This document shows positions 28,540-37,413 of a stretch of DNA of 64,000 bases, piece after piece. The position numbers were made by a program, and so were the translations under genes. Numbering within the stretch: the stretch's first letter is position 1; each line of letters starts with the position of its first letter. The stretch comes from Wenzhouxiangella limi. GTDB taxonomy: Bacteria; Pseudomonadota; Gammaproteobacteria; Xanthomonadales; Wenzhouxiangellaceae. The DNA is taken from NCBI RefSeq assembly GCF_010499265.1, contig NZ_JAAGSC010000039.1, forward strand, positions 109,559 through 173,558, read 5' to 3'. Under the pieces are notes generated by a model that worked only from the letters and a program-made list of their open reading frames with translations, did not search any database and was not told where the DNA came from.

Positions 28540-28651
28540 GCAGAAAGTCTGGCAGGTGCGGGCAGAATCGGCAGCACGGCGGCCGCCCGAAAGGTCTCTC
28601 GCAATTATCCGGCAATCGGATAAAAAACGCCAGCGACGAAAAAATCTCCGC

Positions 28652-28679
28652 TTGCAGTCCGCACAAGCGCTGATATACT
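28652..28679 (+). promoter_or_regulatory. sigma-70 promoter of the HDOD gene
   Basis: TTGCAG (28652-28657) and TATACT (28674-28679) are spaced by 16 bases, and TGA before the -10 gives an extended -10 element. Transcription would begin near 28686 and leave an about 53-base leader containing a 6-bp hairpin (28710-28726). There is no good Shine-Dalgarno sequence before ATG 28739. Confidence 0.65.
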
Positions 28680-28738
28680 CGGTTGAAGTCAGGAAGTTAA
28701 CGGTATAAGCTCAGGCACAACCTGAGAAAACAACCAGC

Positions 28739-30235
28739 ATGCTCACACCGAGAATCAAAACGGCGCTTCGTTTTTGCCCGGACCTGCCCACGCCGCCGGG
28801 GATCGCCATGCAGATCGTGGATCTGGCCCGCGACCCGGAAGTGGACCTGAGTTCGCTGGTGGAAATGTTATCCCAGGACCCGGCGCTGGCCGCGCGGCTG
28901 ATGCGCGCCAGCAATTCCTGCCTGTTTGCCCGGCGCCGCAAGAGCGAGAGCCTGCGCCAGGCCATCGTTGTCATCGGGCTCAACGCCACCATGACCCTGG
29001 CGCTGAGTTTTTCCCTGGCCCGGACGCTGCAGCAGGACAACGCCGACACCGAGGGCATTGAGCGCAGCTGGCGGCGCGTGCTGATTGCCAGCTGCGCCGC
29101 GCGCCTGATCGGCAGCCGCCTGCGTCGCCGCGACAGCGAAGAGCTGGCCCTGGCCGCGCTGCTGCAGGATATCGGCATCCTGGCGCTGCGTGCGGCCCTG
29201 CCGGAAGAATACCGACCGCTGCTGGAAGAAGCCCGCGATCACGAAGAACTGGTCCGGCTGGAGCGCGAACGCCTGGGCGCCGATCACGCCGAGGCCGGCA
29301 GCTGGCTGATGGCGCACTGGAAGCTGCCCGAAAAACTGGTCAACGTTCCGGTCTGCGTCCACGGCCGCAGCCCCAACGCCGACCAGGCAGAACACGCAGT
29401 ATTTTTCGCGGTCGTCGAGGTGGCCGGCAAGGTCGCCGACCTGCTGCTGGGTGACGATACCGGGGAACTGACCGAAGAACTGATGCGTACCGCCGCCAAG
29501 CTCGACGACCTGGACCGGGCGTTTCTCGAGTCGCTGCTGACCGAGATTTCCGAGCGCCTGCCTGAAATGGCCGAGCTTTACGATACCGAGATCATCGCGC
29601 CGCAGCTTTTGACCGGGATCATCGACCAGGCCCGCCAGGCCATGGCGGACCGCCAGGTCATGGCCAACCGCGAGGCCTATTTTTACGAGCAGCGCGTCGC
29701 CAGCCACGGCGCGGCCAGCGCCGCGAGCGCCCAGGCCGCGGAGGCGGTGGTCGAATCGCCCCCGATGGAGCTGCTCGACGAGCGGCTGGACCTGGAGTTT
29801 CGCCGCGCCACCACCCTGGGCCATCCGCTGTCGCTGGCTTTCGTGCGCCTGGACGAACGCGATGAGCTGGTCTCGCGCCACGGACCGAATGACGTCGAAG
29901 CGGTGCTCCAGGTACTGCGTCGGCGCCTGGCCCGCCTGACCGGCCAGGCCCAGCTGGTGTTTTCCTCGGCGCCCGATGAGTTCGTGGTGTTGCTGCCGGG
30001 CGTATCGCGTTCGCGCGCCCACGACCAGCTGGAGCGTTTGCGGGCCGCAACCGCCGGCGAAGACTTCTACGATGCCGACGAGGAACCCTTCCGCGTCACC
30101 CTGTCGATCGGCCTGGCCTGTCACATGGACGAAAGCCAGCTCTACGGTCGGGCCATCGAGTTGCTGGGTGCGGCCGATCAGGCCATTCGCGGGCCGGACG
30201 GTGAAGGCGGCAATACCCTGACCATGGCCTGCTAG
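28739..30235 (+). CDS. HDOD-domain protein with a degenerate GGDEF domain
   Basis: This 498-residue cytoplasmic protein has an N-terminal HDOD domain at about 10-210 (LPTPPGIAMQIVDLARDP, LSQDPALAARLMRASNS). A connector of about 120 residues leads to a C-terminal GGDEF-fold domain (about 335-490). The catalytic loop reads SSAPDEFVVLL instead of GGDEF, so cyclase activity is unlikely and a nucleotide-binding or structural role is more plausible. It has its own promoter. HDOD-GGDEF proteins are common signalling proteins in gammaproteobacteria. It converges with a GGDEF-EAL gene. Confidence 0.88.
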   Translation: MLTPRIKTALRFCPDLPTPPGIAMQIVDLARDPEVDLSSLVEMLSQDPALAARLMRASNSCLFARRRKSESLRQAIVVIGLNATMTLALSFSLARTLQQDNADTEGIERSWRRVLIASCAARLIGSRLRRRDSEELALAALLQDIGILALRAALPEEYRPLLEEARDHEELVRLERERLGADHAEAGSWLMAHWKLPEKLVNVPVCVHGRSPNADQAEHAVFFAVVEVAGKVADLLLGDDTGELTEELMRTAAKLDDLDRAFLESLLTEISERLPEMAELYDTEIIAPQLLTGIIDQARQAMADRQVMANREAYFYEQRVASHGAASAASAQAAEAVVESPPMELLDERLDLEFRRATTLGHPLSLAFVRLDERDELVSRHGPNDVEAVLQVLRRRLARLTGQAQLVFSSAPDEFVVLLPGVSRSRAHDQLERLRAATAGEDFYDADEEPFRVTLSIGLACHMDESQLYGRAIELLGAADQAIRGPDGEGGNTLTMAC

Positions 30236-30247
30236 TGGTCCACTAGC
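30231..30247. repeat. Palindrome containing both stop codons of two converging genes
   Basis: GCTAGTGGTCCACTAGC is a perfect inverted repeat with 8-bp arms. The plus-strand gene ends at TAG 30233-30235 and the minus-strand gene at TAG (30245-30243), both inside it. It could form a short bidirectional structure; there is no T-tract. Confidence 0.7.
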
Positions 30248-32906
30248 GGTTGGTGCGGGCCCACAGCCGCATCAGGTCATTGGGCGGCAGCGGTCGGCTG
30301 AAGAAATAGCCCTGGATAAAATCGCAGTTGCGGTCGGTCAGAAACGCCAGCTGCTCGGCGTTTTCCACGCCCTCGGCGATGACCTGGACGTGCAGATCCT
30401 GGGCCATGCTCAGCACGGCCGAAACGATGGCGGCATCGTCTGAGTCGGTCTTGAGATCGCGCACGAACGACTTGTCGATCTTGAGGTGATCGACCTTGAA
30501 CTGCTTGAGATAGCTGAGGCTGGAATAGCCGGTCCCGAAGTCATCGATGGCCAGGCGAACGCCCAGCGGACGGAGCTGGTTGAGTACGGTGCGGGCCTTG
30601 TCGACGTCACTCATGATGACGTTTTCGGTCAGCTCGATCTCCAGATCGCGCCCGGACAGGCCGGAGCTCGCCAGCGATTGCTGGATTGACTGCATCAGGT
30701 TCCCGCGCCAGAACTGCACCGCCGAGACGTTGACGCACACCATCAGATTCTTCATCCCCAGGCGTTTCCAGCTGGCCAGCTGCATCAGCGCCGTTTCGAT
30801 GACCCAGTGCCCGATCTCGACGATCAGGCCGCTCTGCTCGGCGACCGGGATGAACTGCTCCGGGCTGACCCGACCCAGTACGGGACTGTTCCAGCGCAGC
30901 AGGGCCTCGGCGGCCCGGATCCGACCCGACTGCGGCTCCACGATCGGCTGGTAGACCAGCTGCAGCTCATCGTTGGCCAGCGCTCCGCGCAGGTGGGTCT
31001 CCGTACTCAGGCGCTCGTAGGCGCGCTTGTTGAGCTCCCGGGTGAAAAACTCGAAGGTCGCGCGACCCTGCTCCTTGGCGTGGTACATCGCCGTATCGGC
31101 GTGGCGGATCAGTGCCTCGGACTGGTCCCCGTCTTCGGGGTAGATGGAAATCCCGATGCTGGGCGTGATGACCAGTTCATGGCCATCGATCTCGAACACC
31201 TCGCGAAACTCCCGAATCAGGCTGTTGGCTTTCTGGGTGGCGGCGTCGAAACCCGCGCCCGGCATCACGATGACGAACTCGTCGCCCCCCAGGCGGCTGA
31301 TGGTGTCGTACTGGCGCAGGGATTTCTGCAGGCGTTCGCTGACCGAGACCAGCAGCTGGTCGCCGATGCCGTGGCCGAGCGAGTCGTTGACCGCCTTGAA
31401 CCGGTCGAGATCCATGAACATGACTGCGACCGGTCGCTGCTTGCGCCCGGCATGGGCGATGGCCTGGCCGATGCGATCGTTGAGCAGGGTGCGGTTGGGC
31501 AGCCCGGTGAGCGGGTCATAGTGGGCCAGGCGGTGGACGGCTTCCTCGGCCTGCTTGCGCTCGGTGATATCGGAGATCACGCCGTCAAAATGGGCGACGG
31601 AGCCGTCGGCGTTGCGGCTGGCCACGGCGCTGTTGATGGCATAGAAGTGGCTGCCGTCGGGGCGGACGAACTCCACCTCCTGGTTGCGGTAGGCGCCGTC
31701 GTCGATCAGTAGCTGGTAGAGCTTCTCGCGCTGGCTGGGCGAGGCGTACAGAATCGGACCGGAGCGCTCCATCATCGTCTCGGTATCGGCAAAGCCGAAC
31801 ATATGCGCCAGCGCCTGGTTGATGTAGACCAGCCCCTGGCCCGGCACACCCCGGTAAATCCCCTCCGAGATATTGTTGGTCACCGACTCCAGCAGTTGCT
31901 CGCTGTCGCGATAGGCCTGAGTGGCCTCATCGACCATTTGTTCGGCCCGAGCGCGCGTTCGCAGGATCGACATCAGCAGGGCCCCGAGCAGCAGGGCGAT
32001 CGCCAGACCGGCCGTCAACAGCAAAATCATGTTCAGGTTCGACCCCGAAGACGTGCCCACGACCAGGTGAAAATCCCGCCCGCCCAGCGACAGCGTGCGT
32101 TCGCTCTCGATCACACCGCGGGCCTGGGCCTGATCAGCGCTATGGCTCAGCAACAGCGGCTCGTTTGCGGCCCGGTCACGAAACTGCAATGTCAGATCGC
32201 TGCGCGAGGCCAGCCCGGAAAACAGCGACTCCAGAGCGACCGTGCCGCCGACCCAGCCGCCGGCCTGGGACGGGCTTGCATCGACCCATGCCAGCATGAC
32301 GTAGCCGCTCATCGGCGTGGCGGCGTCGGCCACCAGGTTGACCGGGTCGGAGATCCGGACCTGACCGGTCTCGCGGGCCATGCGGGCGGCGGGCAGGGTT
32401 TTGGGGCGGGTGCAGATATCGAGACCCAGCGAGTCGAGGTGGGTCTCCAGCGGCTCGTTGTAGACGATGGGGCAATAGAGCTCACGCGGGTCGGGCGGCT
32501 GCAGCTGAAAGTCGACGATGCCTTCCTCGTTCAGCCGTTGCCGCAGCGCGGGCAGATCCGGGGCGACGATGCGCTCGGCCCAGAACATTTCGAACATGCC
32601 ATCGTCGGCGTCCACGGCTGTCTGCACGAAGCGACGCCATTCGTCGCGGTCGACGTGGTCGCTGCTGGCAAACAGCGCGGCGGCCGCCTGTACCCGGCTT
32701 TCATGGCGCTGAAAACGGCTGCGGATCAGACCGTAAATCTGGTCCGCCCGGCTTTCGAGAATGCGGGACTGGGCCTGTTTCTCGGATTTCGCCAGAAACC
32801 CCACCGCCGTGACGCTGGCCGCTGCCACGACCAGGCTCAGCAACAGGGCCAGCAGATAGTGCGTGCGCTGATGCCGGCGGGTCAGGCCGGGCATGGTTCG
32901 GGGCAC
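30243..32906 (-). CDS. CHASE-PAS-GGDEF-EAL cyclic-di-GMP protein
   Basis: This 887-residue membrane protein may make and break c-di-GMP. TM1 is near 17-38, and a periplasmic CHASE-type sensor lies at about 65-285 (VDADDGMFEMFWAERI). TM2 is near 291-315. A PAS domain (about 340-455) leads into a GGDEF domain with intact GGDEF (near 541) and an upstream RxxD inhibitory site (RQYD), then an EAL domain with EALLRW near 665, DDFGTGYSSL and KIDKSFV. Both catalytic motifs look intact, so the net activity cannot be read. The start may be the second Met (MPGLTRR). It stands alone between convergent and divergent neighbours. Confidence 0.93.
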   Translation of the reverse strand: MPRTMPGLTRRHQRTHYLLALLLSLVVAAASVTAVGFLAKSEKQAQSRILESRADQIYGLIRSRFQRHESRVQAAAALFASSDHVDRDEWRRFVQTAVDADDGMFEMFWAERIVAPDLPALRQRLNEEGIVDFQLQPPDPRELYCPIVYNEPLETHLDSLGLDICTRPKTLPAARMARETGQVRISDPVNLVADAATPMSGYVMLAWVDASPSQAGGWVGGTVALESLFSGLASRSDLTLQFRDRAANEPLLLSHSADQAQARGVIESERTLSLGGRDFHLVVGTSSGSNLNMILLLTAGLAIALLLGALLMSILRTRARAEQMVDEATQAYRDSEQLLESVTNNISEGIYRGVPGQGLVYINQALAHMFGFADTETMMERSGPILYASPSQREKLYQLLIDDGAYRNQEVEFVRPDGSHFYAINSAVASRNADGSVAHFDGVISDITERKQAEEAVHRLAHYDPLTGLPNRTLLNDRIGQAIAHAGRKQRPVAVMFMDLDRFKAVNDSLGHGIGDQLLVSVSERLQKSLRQYDTISRLGGDEFVIVMPGAGFDAATQKANSLIREFREVFEIDGHELVITPSIGISIYPEDGDQSEALIRHADTAMYHAKEQGRATFEFFTRELNKRAYERLSTETHLRGALANDELQLVYQPIVEPQSGRIRAAEALLRWNSPVLGRVSPEQFIPVAEQSGLIVEIGHWVIETALMQLASWKRLGMKNLMVCVNVSAVQFWRGNLMQSIQQSLASSGLSGRDLEIELTENVIMSDVDKARTVLNQLRPLGVRLAIDDFGTGYSSLSYLKQFKVDHLKIDKSFVRDLKTDSDDAAIVSAVLSMAQDLHVQVIAEGVENAEQLAFLTDRNCDFIQGYFFSRPLPPNDLMRLWARTNR

Positions 32907-33010
32907 CAGTTCATGGCTGAATGATAACCGCCAGCGATGGCAGGGTCACCTGCCGCAGCGCCGGCATAGTAAACTGCGCGGCGAACACACGAGCCCGCTG
33001 GAACCAGATC

Positions 33011-33475
33011 ATGTCTGCCGCTGCCTTGAGCGACCACTACCCGCGTTTTCACCTGGCGCTGCCGGTGACCGACCTCGACGAGACCGTACGCTTCTACACC
33101 CAGGTGCTGGGCTGCGCCACCGGCCGCAGCGCCGAACGCTGGGTGGACCTGGATTTCTTCGGCCACCAGCTGGTGCTGCACAAGGTGGCACCCGAAGATC
33201 ATCCGGCCGCGGCGAGCAACCCGGTCGACGGCCACGCCGTGCCGGCCAGCCATTTCGGGCCGGTACTGGAATGGGACGATTTCCAGGCCATGGCCAAGCG
33301 CCTGCGCGCGGCCGGCATCGACTTTGTCATCGAGCCCTACCTGCGCTTCGAGGGCCGCCGCGGCGAGCAGGCCACCATGTTCATCGCCGACCCCAGCGGC
33401 AACCACCTCGAGTTCAAGTCATTCAAGGATATCGGCATGCTGTTTGCCACCGACCTGGATACGCCGACGTCCTAG
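33011..33475 (+). CDS. VOC (glyoxalase/dioxygenase-fold) family protein
   Basis: This 154-residue protein has the paired beta-alpha-beta-beta-beta fold of vicinal oxygen chelate proteins: FHLALPVTDLDETVRFYTQV near the start and FIADPSGNHLEFKSF near the end. Candidate metal ligands are the N-terminal His of FHLALPV and the Glu of HLEFKSF. The substrate is unknown; such proteins include glyoxalases, dioxygenases and resistance proteins. I chose ATG 33011 because the upstream extension is arginine-rich and not family-like. It converges with the receptor gene at 33563. Confidence 0.85.
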   Translation: MSAAALSDHYPRFHLALPVTDLDETVRFYTQVLGCATGRSAERWVDLDFFGHQLVLHKVAPEDHPAAASNPVDGHAVPASHFGPVLEWDDFQAMAKRLRAAGIDFVIEPYLRFEGRRGEQATMFIADPSGNHLEFKSFKDIGMLFATDLDTPTS

Positions 33476-33487
33476 GTCAGCGACGAT

Positions 33488-33506
33488 GACCCTGCACTGC
33501 AGGGTC
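33488..33506. terminator. Hairpin between converging VOC and receptor genes
   Basis: GACCCTGCACTGCAGGGTC is a perfect 9-bp inverted repeat with a single central base, 13 bases after the VOC stop. Its position suits termination, although there is no long T-run. Confidence 0.4.
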
Positions 33507-33562
33507 TCCCGCCAGCGCCTCCAGCAGAGACGAGAGCAGAAATCGCTTCGCCAGCCCGTCTA

Positions 33563-35587
33563 TCAAAAGCGCACGAACCCGGAGTCGTCGGGCTGCGCCT
33601 GGGCCGCTGGTGGAGGGTGGCGGGACACTTCTCTGGTTGGTGGCGGAACCGACCCGCCGCCGCCTTTTTCGGCTCCAGCGTCGCGCTCGAAACGGAAAAA
33701 CGACACCGCATTTTGCAGCTGTTGGGCCTGGCCTTTCATTTCTTCCGAAGTCGAGGCCAGCTGCTCGGAGGCCGAAGCCGATTGCTGGGTGATGGCGTTG
33801 AGCTGCTCCATGGCCTGTCCAACCTGCGTGGCGCCACTGGATTGCTCGTTCGACGCGGCGCTGATTTCCTGGACGAGATTGGAGGTTTTCTGGATCGCCG
33901 GCACGATCTCATCCAGCAGCTCCCCCGCCCGGACTGCCAGGTTGACGCTGTTTTTGGCGACCTCACCGATTTCCTGGGCGGCCACCTGGCTGCGTTCGGC
34001 CAGGTTTCTGACCTCGGTTGCCACCACGGCAAAGCCTTTTCCATGCTCTCCGGCCCGAGCCGCTTCGATGGCCGCATTCAGGGCCAGCAGGTTGGTCTGG
34101 TAAGCGATGTCGTCGATGATGGATATCTTCTCGGCAATGGACTTCATGGCGTCGACCGTCTCGGTGACCGCCTTGCCCCCCTCGGTCGCATCATCGGCGG
34201 CCTTGGTGGAGATCGTGTCGGTGACTTTGGCGTTTTCCGTGTTCTGTGCGATCGAGGCCGACATCTGTTCAATGGAGGCCGTGGTCTCCTCGACGCTCGC
34301 TGCCTGCTGGCTGGCGCCCTGGCTCAGGCTTTGGGCGGTGGAGGCGGTCTGGTCGCTGGCCGCCGTGATGCTTTCGGCGCCCGATGCGACCGTGCTCAAG
34401 GCCTGCCGGAGCTTGCCTGCCATTGCATCCATGGCCCGTACGAGATCGCCGACTTCATCGCGCTGCGCGACCAGCGTCGAATCAGCCTGCACTGACAGAT
34501 CCCCCTGGGCAATGCTTTCCGCCATGACAACGCCCTGCTTGATGCCGCCGGTCACCATGCGCGTCATCAGCAGTCCGAGCGCAATGGCAATGACGACTCC
34601 GAAACTCATGCCGGAAATGTTGACCAGGTTGCTTTGGGTGATCAATGTATCGACGACTTCTACATCGCCTTCAGTTCTTGCGGCAACCAGGCGTTCCAGT
34701 TCCGCAAACGAATCAACCACGTCGGCTCGCGCGGCGGTGGCCGCGCCTGCCAATACCGACGACATCTCGCTGATCGCGGTCGCGCCGGTCTGGGCGAGCG
34801 TGTTGATCTGCTCAAAATAATCGAACGCGGCATCCGCCGTTGGAATCATCTGCGCTTCAAAAATGCGCAGGGCTTGTGCCTGACTGCCTTCCGCGATCGC
34901 GGTGTTGATCAAGGGAACCGCGGCATGCAAGGCATCATGCTGCGGGATCATTTGCTGAATCAGCGCATCAATTTCTGGATTGTCGTGTTCAAAAGACGCC
35001 AGCCATTTCGCGAAACTGCACGCGGTGGGATCGAGGCCACGCTCGATCTGGCGCATGTCGGTAATGGAGCGCAACACGTACAGGCGGAAGCCCTCATGGT
35101 TTCGCATGACCTGCAGGATGTCCCGATTCTGGGCGATCGGACTCATGAGGCCAAGCGAAAGAAAAGTCTGGTGCCGCGGATCTATTTCGCGCCTGTTGAT
35201 TTCGTGTAGCGCCTCGAGCGAAGCATTGAGTCGCTGGTAGGCCTGCTCTTCTTCGGGTGAGCGATCGTAGGCGTCGTACTGGCGCTTGTAGTCTTGATAT
35301 GCGGCGCGGTAGGCGTCGATGTCGGCGACCAGCGCCTCGCGTTCCGACCGATCCTGCTCGGTGCTCAGCAAGAGGCTGTAGCTGTTGATGAGGTTGAGCA
35401 GTTCCACTTCCATGGACGCCAGCAGCTTGACCGCGGGCATCCGCTGCTCTGCGACCTCATGGAACGACTGACCAATCTTGTTCAAGCTCAGGTAGGCAAC
35501 AAATCCGCCCATCATGGACAGCGCCAGAATGAACCCGAGACCCGAAAGGATCTTGGTGCGAATCTTCAGGTGACGTACAAAGGTCAT
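33563..35587 (-). CDS. Chemoreceptor with CZB-type zinc motif (paralogue of 25028-27064)
   Basis: This 674-residue receptor has TM1 at about 13-33, an extracytoplasmic helical domain, TM2 at about 322-345, HAMP, and the signalling tip [19 protein letters not shown]. The CZB pattern is again present with His164, Cys190 (CSFAKW, Gly replaced by Ala), His217 and His221 (HDALH). Like its paralogue it ends in GFVRF, a possible CheR/CheB tether. It stands alone about 6.5 kb from the chemotaxis block, so it probably feeds the same arrays in trans. Confidence 0.92.
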   Translation of the reverse strand: MTFVRHLKIRTKILSGLGFILALSMMGGFVAYLSLNKIGQSFHEVAEQRMPAVKLLASMEVELLNLINSYSLLLSTEQDRSEREALVADIDAYRAAYQDYKRQYDAYDRSPEEEQAYQRLNASLEALHEINRREIDPRHQTFLSLGLMSPIAQNRDILQVMRNHEGFRLYVLRSITDMRQIERGLDPTACSFAKWLASFEHDNPEIDALIQQMIPQHDALHAAVPLINTAIAEGSQAQALRIFEAQMIPTADAAFDYFEQINTLAQTGATAISEMSSVLAGAATAARADVVDSFAELERLVAARTEGDVEVVDTLITQSNLVNISGMSFGVVIAIALGLLMTRMVTGGIKQGVVMAESIAQGDLSVQADSTLVAQRDEVGDLVRAMDAMAGKLRQALSTVASGAESITAASDQTASTAQSLSQGASQQAASVEETTASIEQMSASIAQNTENAKVTDTISTKAADDATEGGKAVTETVDAMKSIAEKISIIDDIAYQTNLLALNAAIEAARAGEHGKGFAVVATEVRNLAERSQVAAQEIGEVAKNSVNLAVRAGELLDEIVPAIQKTSNLVQEISAASNEQSSGATQVGQAMEQLNAITQQSASASEQLASTSEEMKGQAQQLQNAVSFFRFERDAGAEKGGGGSVPPPTREVSRHPPPAAQAQPDDSGFVRF

Positions 35588-35734
35588 TTTTCTGTCTGCT
35601 ACGAATGAGACGAACTTGCATTGCCGGGGGGATTTTAGGGCTCAACCGAGCCACATACAAGCTTCTCGCGTCGATAATGATTTGATTTGATGCGGCGCGC
35701 CGAGGCGGTCAGCGGGCGCTGACAATGATGTGTT

Positions 35735-35757
35735 TGGTGCCGGGGGCGGGAATCGAA
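35735..35757. repeat. Displaced copy of the tRNA-Leu 3' end (putative attachment site)
   Basis: These 23 bases are identical to 37314-37336, the 3' end (acceptor, T arm and CCA) of the tRNA-Leu gene, in the same orientation. Flanking bases differ on both sides. Only the last quarter of a tRNA is present, so this is not a second tRNA gene. It marks the far boundary of a possible integrated segment. Confidence 0.8.
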
Positions 35758-35842
35758 ACGTCCATTAAGCCATTGATTTACATATATTAAACCTTTTAAC
35801 TGGGCGCATATGCCCCCGGAAATGTCCCCAGATCAGCACCGA

Positions 35843-36865
35843 TTAATCTTTGGGACTATTCCCGGCGTTCTCCCGGAGCCACGCTTGGCCCTTCTCGGTC
35901 AGACGGTACTTTTGCAGCCGGCTGTTGGGTTTGTTCGGAATCGTCATTTCGATCAGATCATCGGCTAGGGCGGGTTTGAGGTAGCGCTCGCGAAAGGACT
36001 TGCGATCTGAAAGAGCAAGGCCGGACTGAAGCGTTGCCCGACCCATTTCACCCTTTAGCGCGACCAGTAACTCCGCGACTTGGGGTGTGACATGAGGGCT
36101 GACTTGGGGGGTTGAGGTGGTCAATGTCTCCAGAATCATCCTCAGCATAAAGGAGATGAACCGCTCTGAATCACTCCGCTCCGTGCTTTCCTCGATCGCC
36201 CGATAGTATTCCGCTTGATGCTCAAAGACCGAGCTCTCGACCGGAATATCTGCAAACAGCGGATGCCATTCCGCGAGAATCAGGCTTTGCCAAAGCCGCC
36301 CCATGCGGCCATTACCATCGGCGAACGGATGGATGAACTCAAATTCGTAGTGAAAAACCGAGCTGGTGATAAGGGGGTGCACATTGGTTGCGTTCAGCCA
36401 GGTCAGCAAATCGGCCATCAATTTTGGCACGCGCTCAGCCGGTGGCGCCATGTGGATGACCTGTTCGCCTGCCATTACCCCGACACCGCCTGATCTGTAG
36501 GCGCCGGCCTCGTTGATCAGGCCAGCCATCAGCATTTCATGGGCTTGCAAAAGATCCGTTTCCGACCCGGGTTTCCAAGCGTGGAAACGATCATAAGCGG
36601 TCAGGGCGTTTTTCACTTCCTGCACTTCACGTGGCGGTGCGATCACCCGCTTGCCATCGAAAATCGCGGTGATCTGGTCTTCGCTCAAGGTATTGCCCTC
36701 GATGGCCAGCGACCCGCGGATGGTTCGGATACGGTTGATTCGTCGCAGGCGCAGCGTCCTGGCTCGATCGGTGAGCGTAGTCAGTCGCCCAACCGCCTCA
36801 CTGATCTGTGCGACCTGATTCAGGATCTCGGTCGTGATGGTGTAGGGAGGTTGATAGCCGCTCAT
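35843..36865 (-). CDS. Fic-family AMP-transferase with N-terminal inhibitory motif and C-terminal winged helix
   Basis: This 340-residue Fic protein transfers a nucleotide moiety, usually AMP from ATP, to target hydroxyl groups. The catalytic motif HPFADGNGRMGR is complete at 179-190. An inhibitory helix motif SLAIEGN (52-58) matches [S/T]xxxE[G/N] and sits N-terminal to the Fic core, as in class II. A flap region precedes the core. The C-terminal part (about 255-335) looks like a winged-helix DNA-binding domain. No separate antitoxin gene is visible. It lies inside the tRNA-Leu-bounded segment and has lower GC than its neighbours. Confidence 0.9.
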   Translation of the reverse strand: MSGYQPPYTITTEILNQVAQISEAVGRLTTLTDRARTLRLRRINRIRTIRGSLAIEGNTLSEDQITAIFDGKRVIAPPREVQEVKNALTAYDRFHAWKPGSETDLLQAHEMLMAGLINEAGAYRSGGVGVMAGEQVIHMAPPAERVPKLMADLLTWLNATNVHPLITSSVFHYEFEFIHPFADGNGRMGRLWQSLILAEWHPLFADIPVESSVFEHQAEYYRAIEESTERSDSERFISFMLRMILETLTTSTPQVSPHVTPQVAELLVALKGEMGRATLQSGLALSDRKSFRERYLKPALADDLIEMTIPNKPNSRLQKYRLTEKGQAWLRENAGNSPKD

Positions 36866-36969
36866 TCAGAGCACAATCCTGGGTGCGTTGTTCTTGTCTG
36901 CCTCCGGTGAGTATAAGTGAGCGCGAAATGGAAAATTTCTTGCGCCGTCGTTTGCAGAGTCGGCGGGCT

Positions 36970-37131
36970 TTAGCCGGTGGTCTGTTGACAGCGCAGGATG
37001 TCCTTGGGGCTAATGCTGTCAAACACCTGCCCGGCAAAGCCGCCGCCGCTGACATGCTTGATATGCAGCTCGATGAAATCGGTTTGAGAAGGCGCCGATG
37101 CAATCGAAAAGGCGCGGCGTTTGCCGTCGCC
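36970..37131 (-). pseudogene. Fragment of a ferredoxin-NADP-type reductase (FAD domain)
   Basis: A 53-codon frame between two stop codons, without a start codon, encodes GKRRAFSIASAPSQTDFIEL followed by HIKHVSGGGFAGQVFDSISP and KDILR. This matches the FAD-binding motif (RxFSxAS) and following strands of phenol-hydroxylase-reductase or CDP-6-deoxyglucoseen-reductase-like proteins. The expected glycine-rich continuation after KDILR is replaced by unrelated residues and a stop. The rest of the gap 36866-37313 holds a hairpin (37239-37271) and nothing else I can assign. Confidence 0.65.
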
Positions 37132-37313
37132 TTAAGCCGGTCTTTCAGATTGATGTGGAGACCTGTCCGGATGTTGGAGGCGCGGTCCAGATCGGCCGGA
37201 CGAGATTTTCGGGAGCCGCTTTCAGTAGACCCAAACCCGCAAGCCCGGCTGCCGATGGCGGCCCGGCTTGCTGGTAGTGCTCATCTAGGTTATTGATAAA
37301 TAGGAATATTTAA

Positions 37314-37400
37314 TGGTGCCGGGGGCGGGAATCGAACCCGCACTCTGTTGCCAGAACCGGATTTTGAGTCCGGCGCGTCTACCAGTTCCGCCACCCCGGC
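37314..37400 (-). tRNA. tRNA-Leu (anticodon CAA)
   Basis: On the minus strand the gene starts GCCGGGGTGGCGGAA and ends with an encoded CCA (87 bases). The acceptor stem GCCGGGG pairs with CCCCGGC. The anticodon loop CTCAAAA gives CAA (reads UUG), a long variable arm marks a class II tRNA, and the T arm has GTTCGAT. It lies 13 bp downstream of the metX stop on the same strand. Its last 23 bases are repeated at 35735-35757. Confidence 0.96.
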
Positions 37401-37413
37401 GAGGGGAGCAATA

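Larger units (their letters stand above)
35735..37336. mobile_element. Putative remnant of a tRNA-Leu-integrated element carrying fic
   Basis: The 1.6 kb segment is bounded by a perfect 23-bp direct repeat made of the tRNA-Leu 3' end. It contains an intact fic gene and a gene fragment and is visibly richer in A+T than its surroundings, for example at 35762-35800. No integrase, recombinase or plasmid gene is present, so it would be a deleted or mobilisable remnant. The classification is inferred from the repeat and composition. Confidence 0.6.

Noticed and set aside
35735-35757. A second tRNA-Leu gene
   Set aside because: Only the last 23 bases (acceptor and T-arm half) are present; the rest of the tRNA is absent.
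35588-37313. Integrase or transposase gene in the fic segment
   Set aside because: Both strands were read; only fic and a reductase fragment show recognisable protein sequence.
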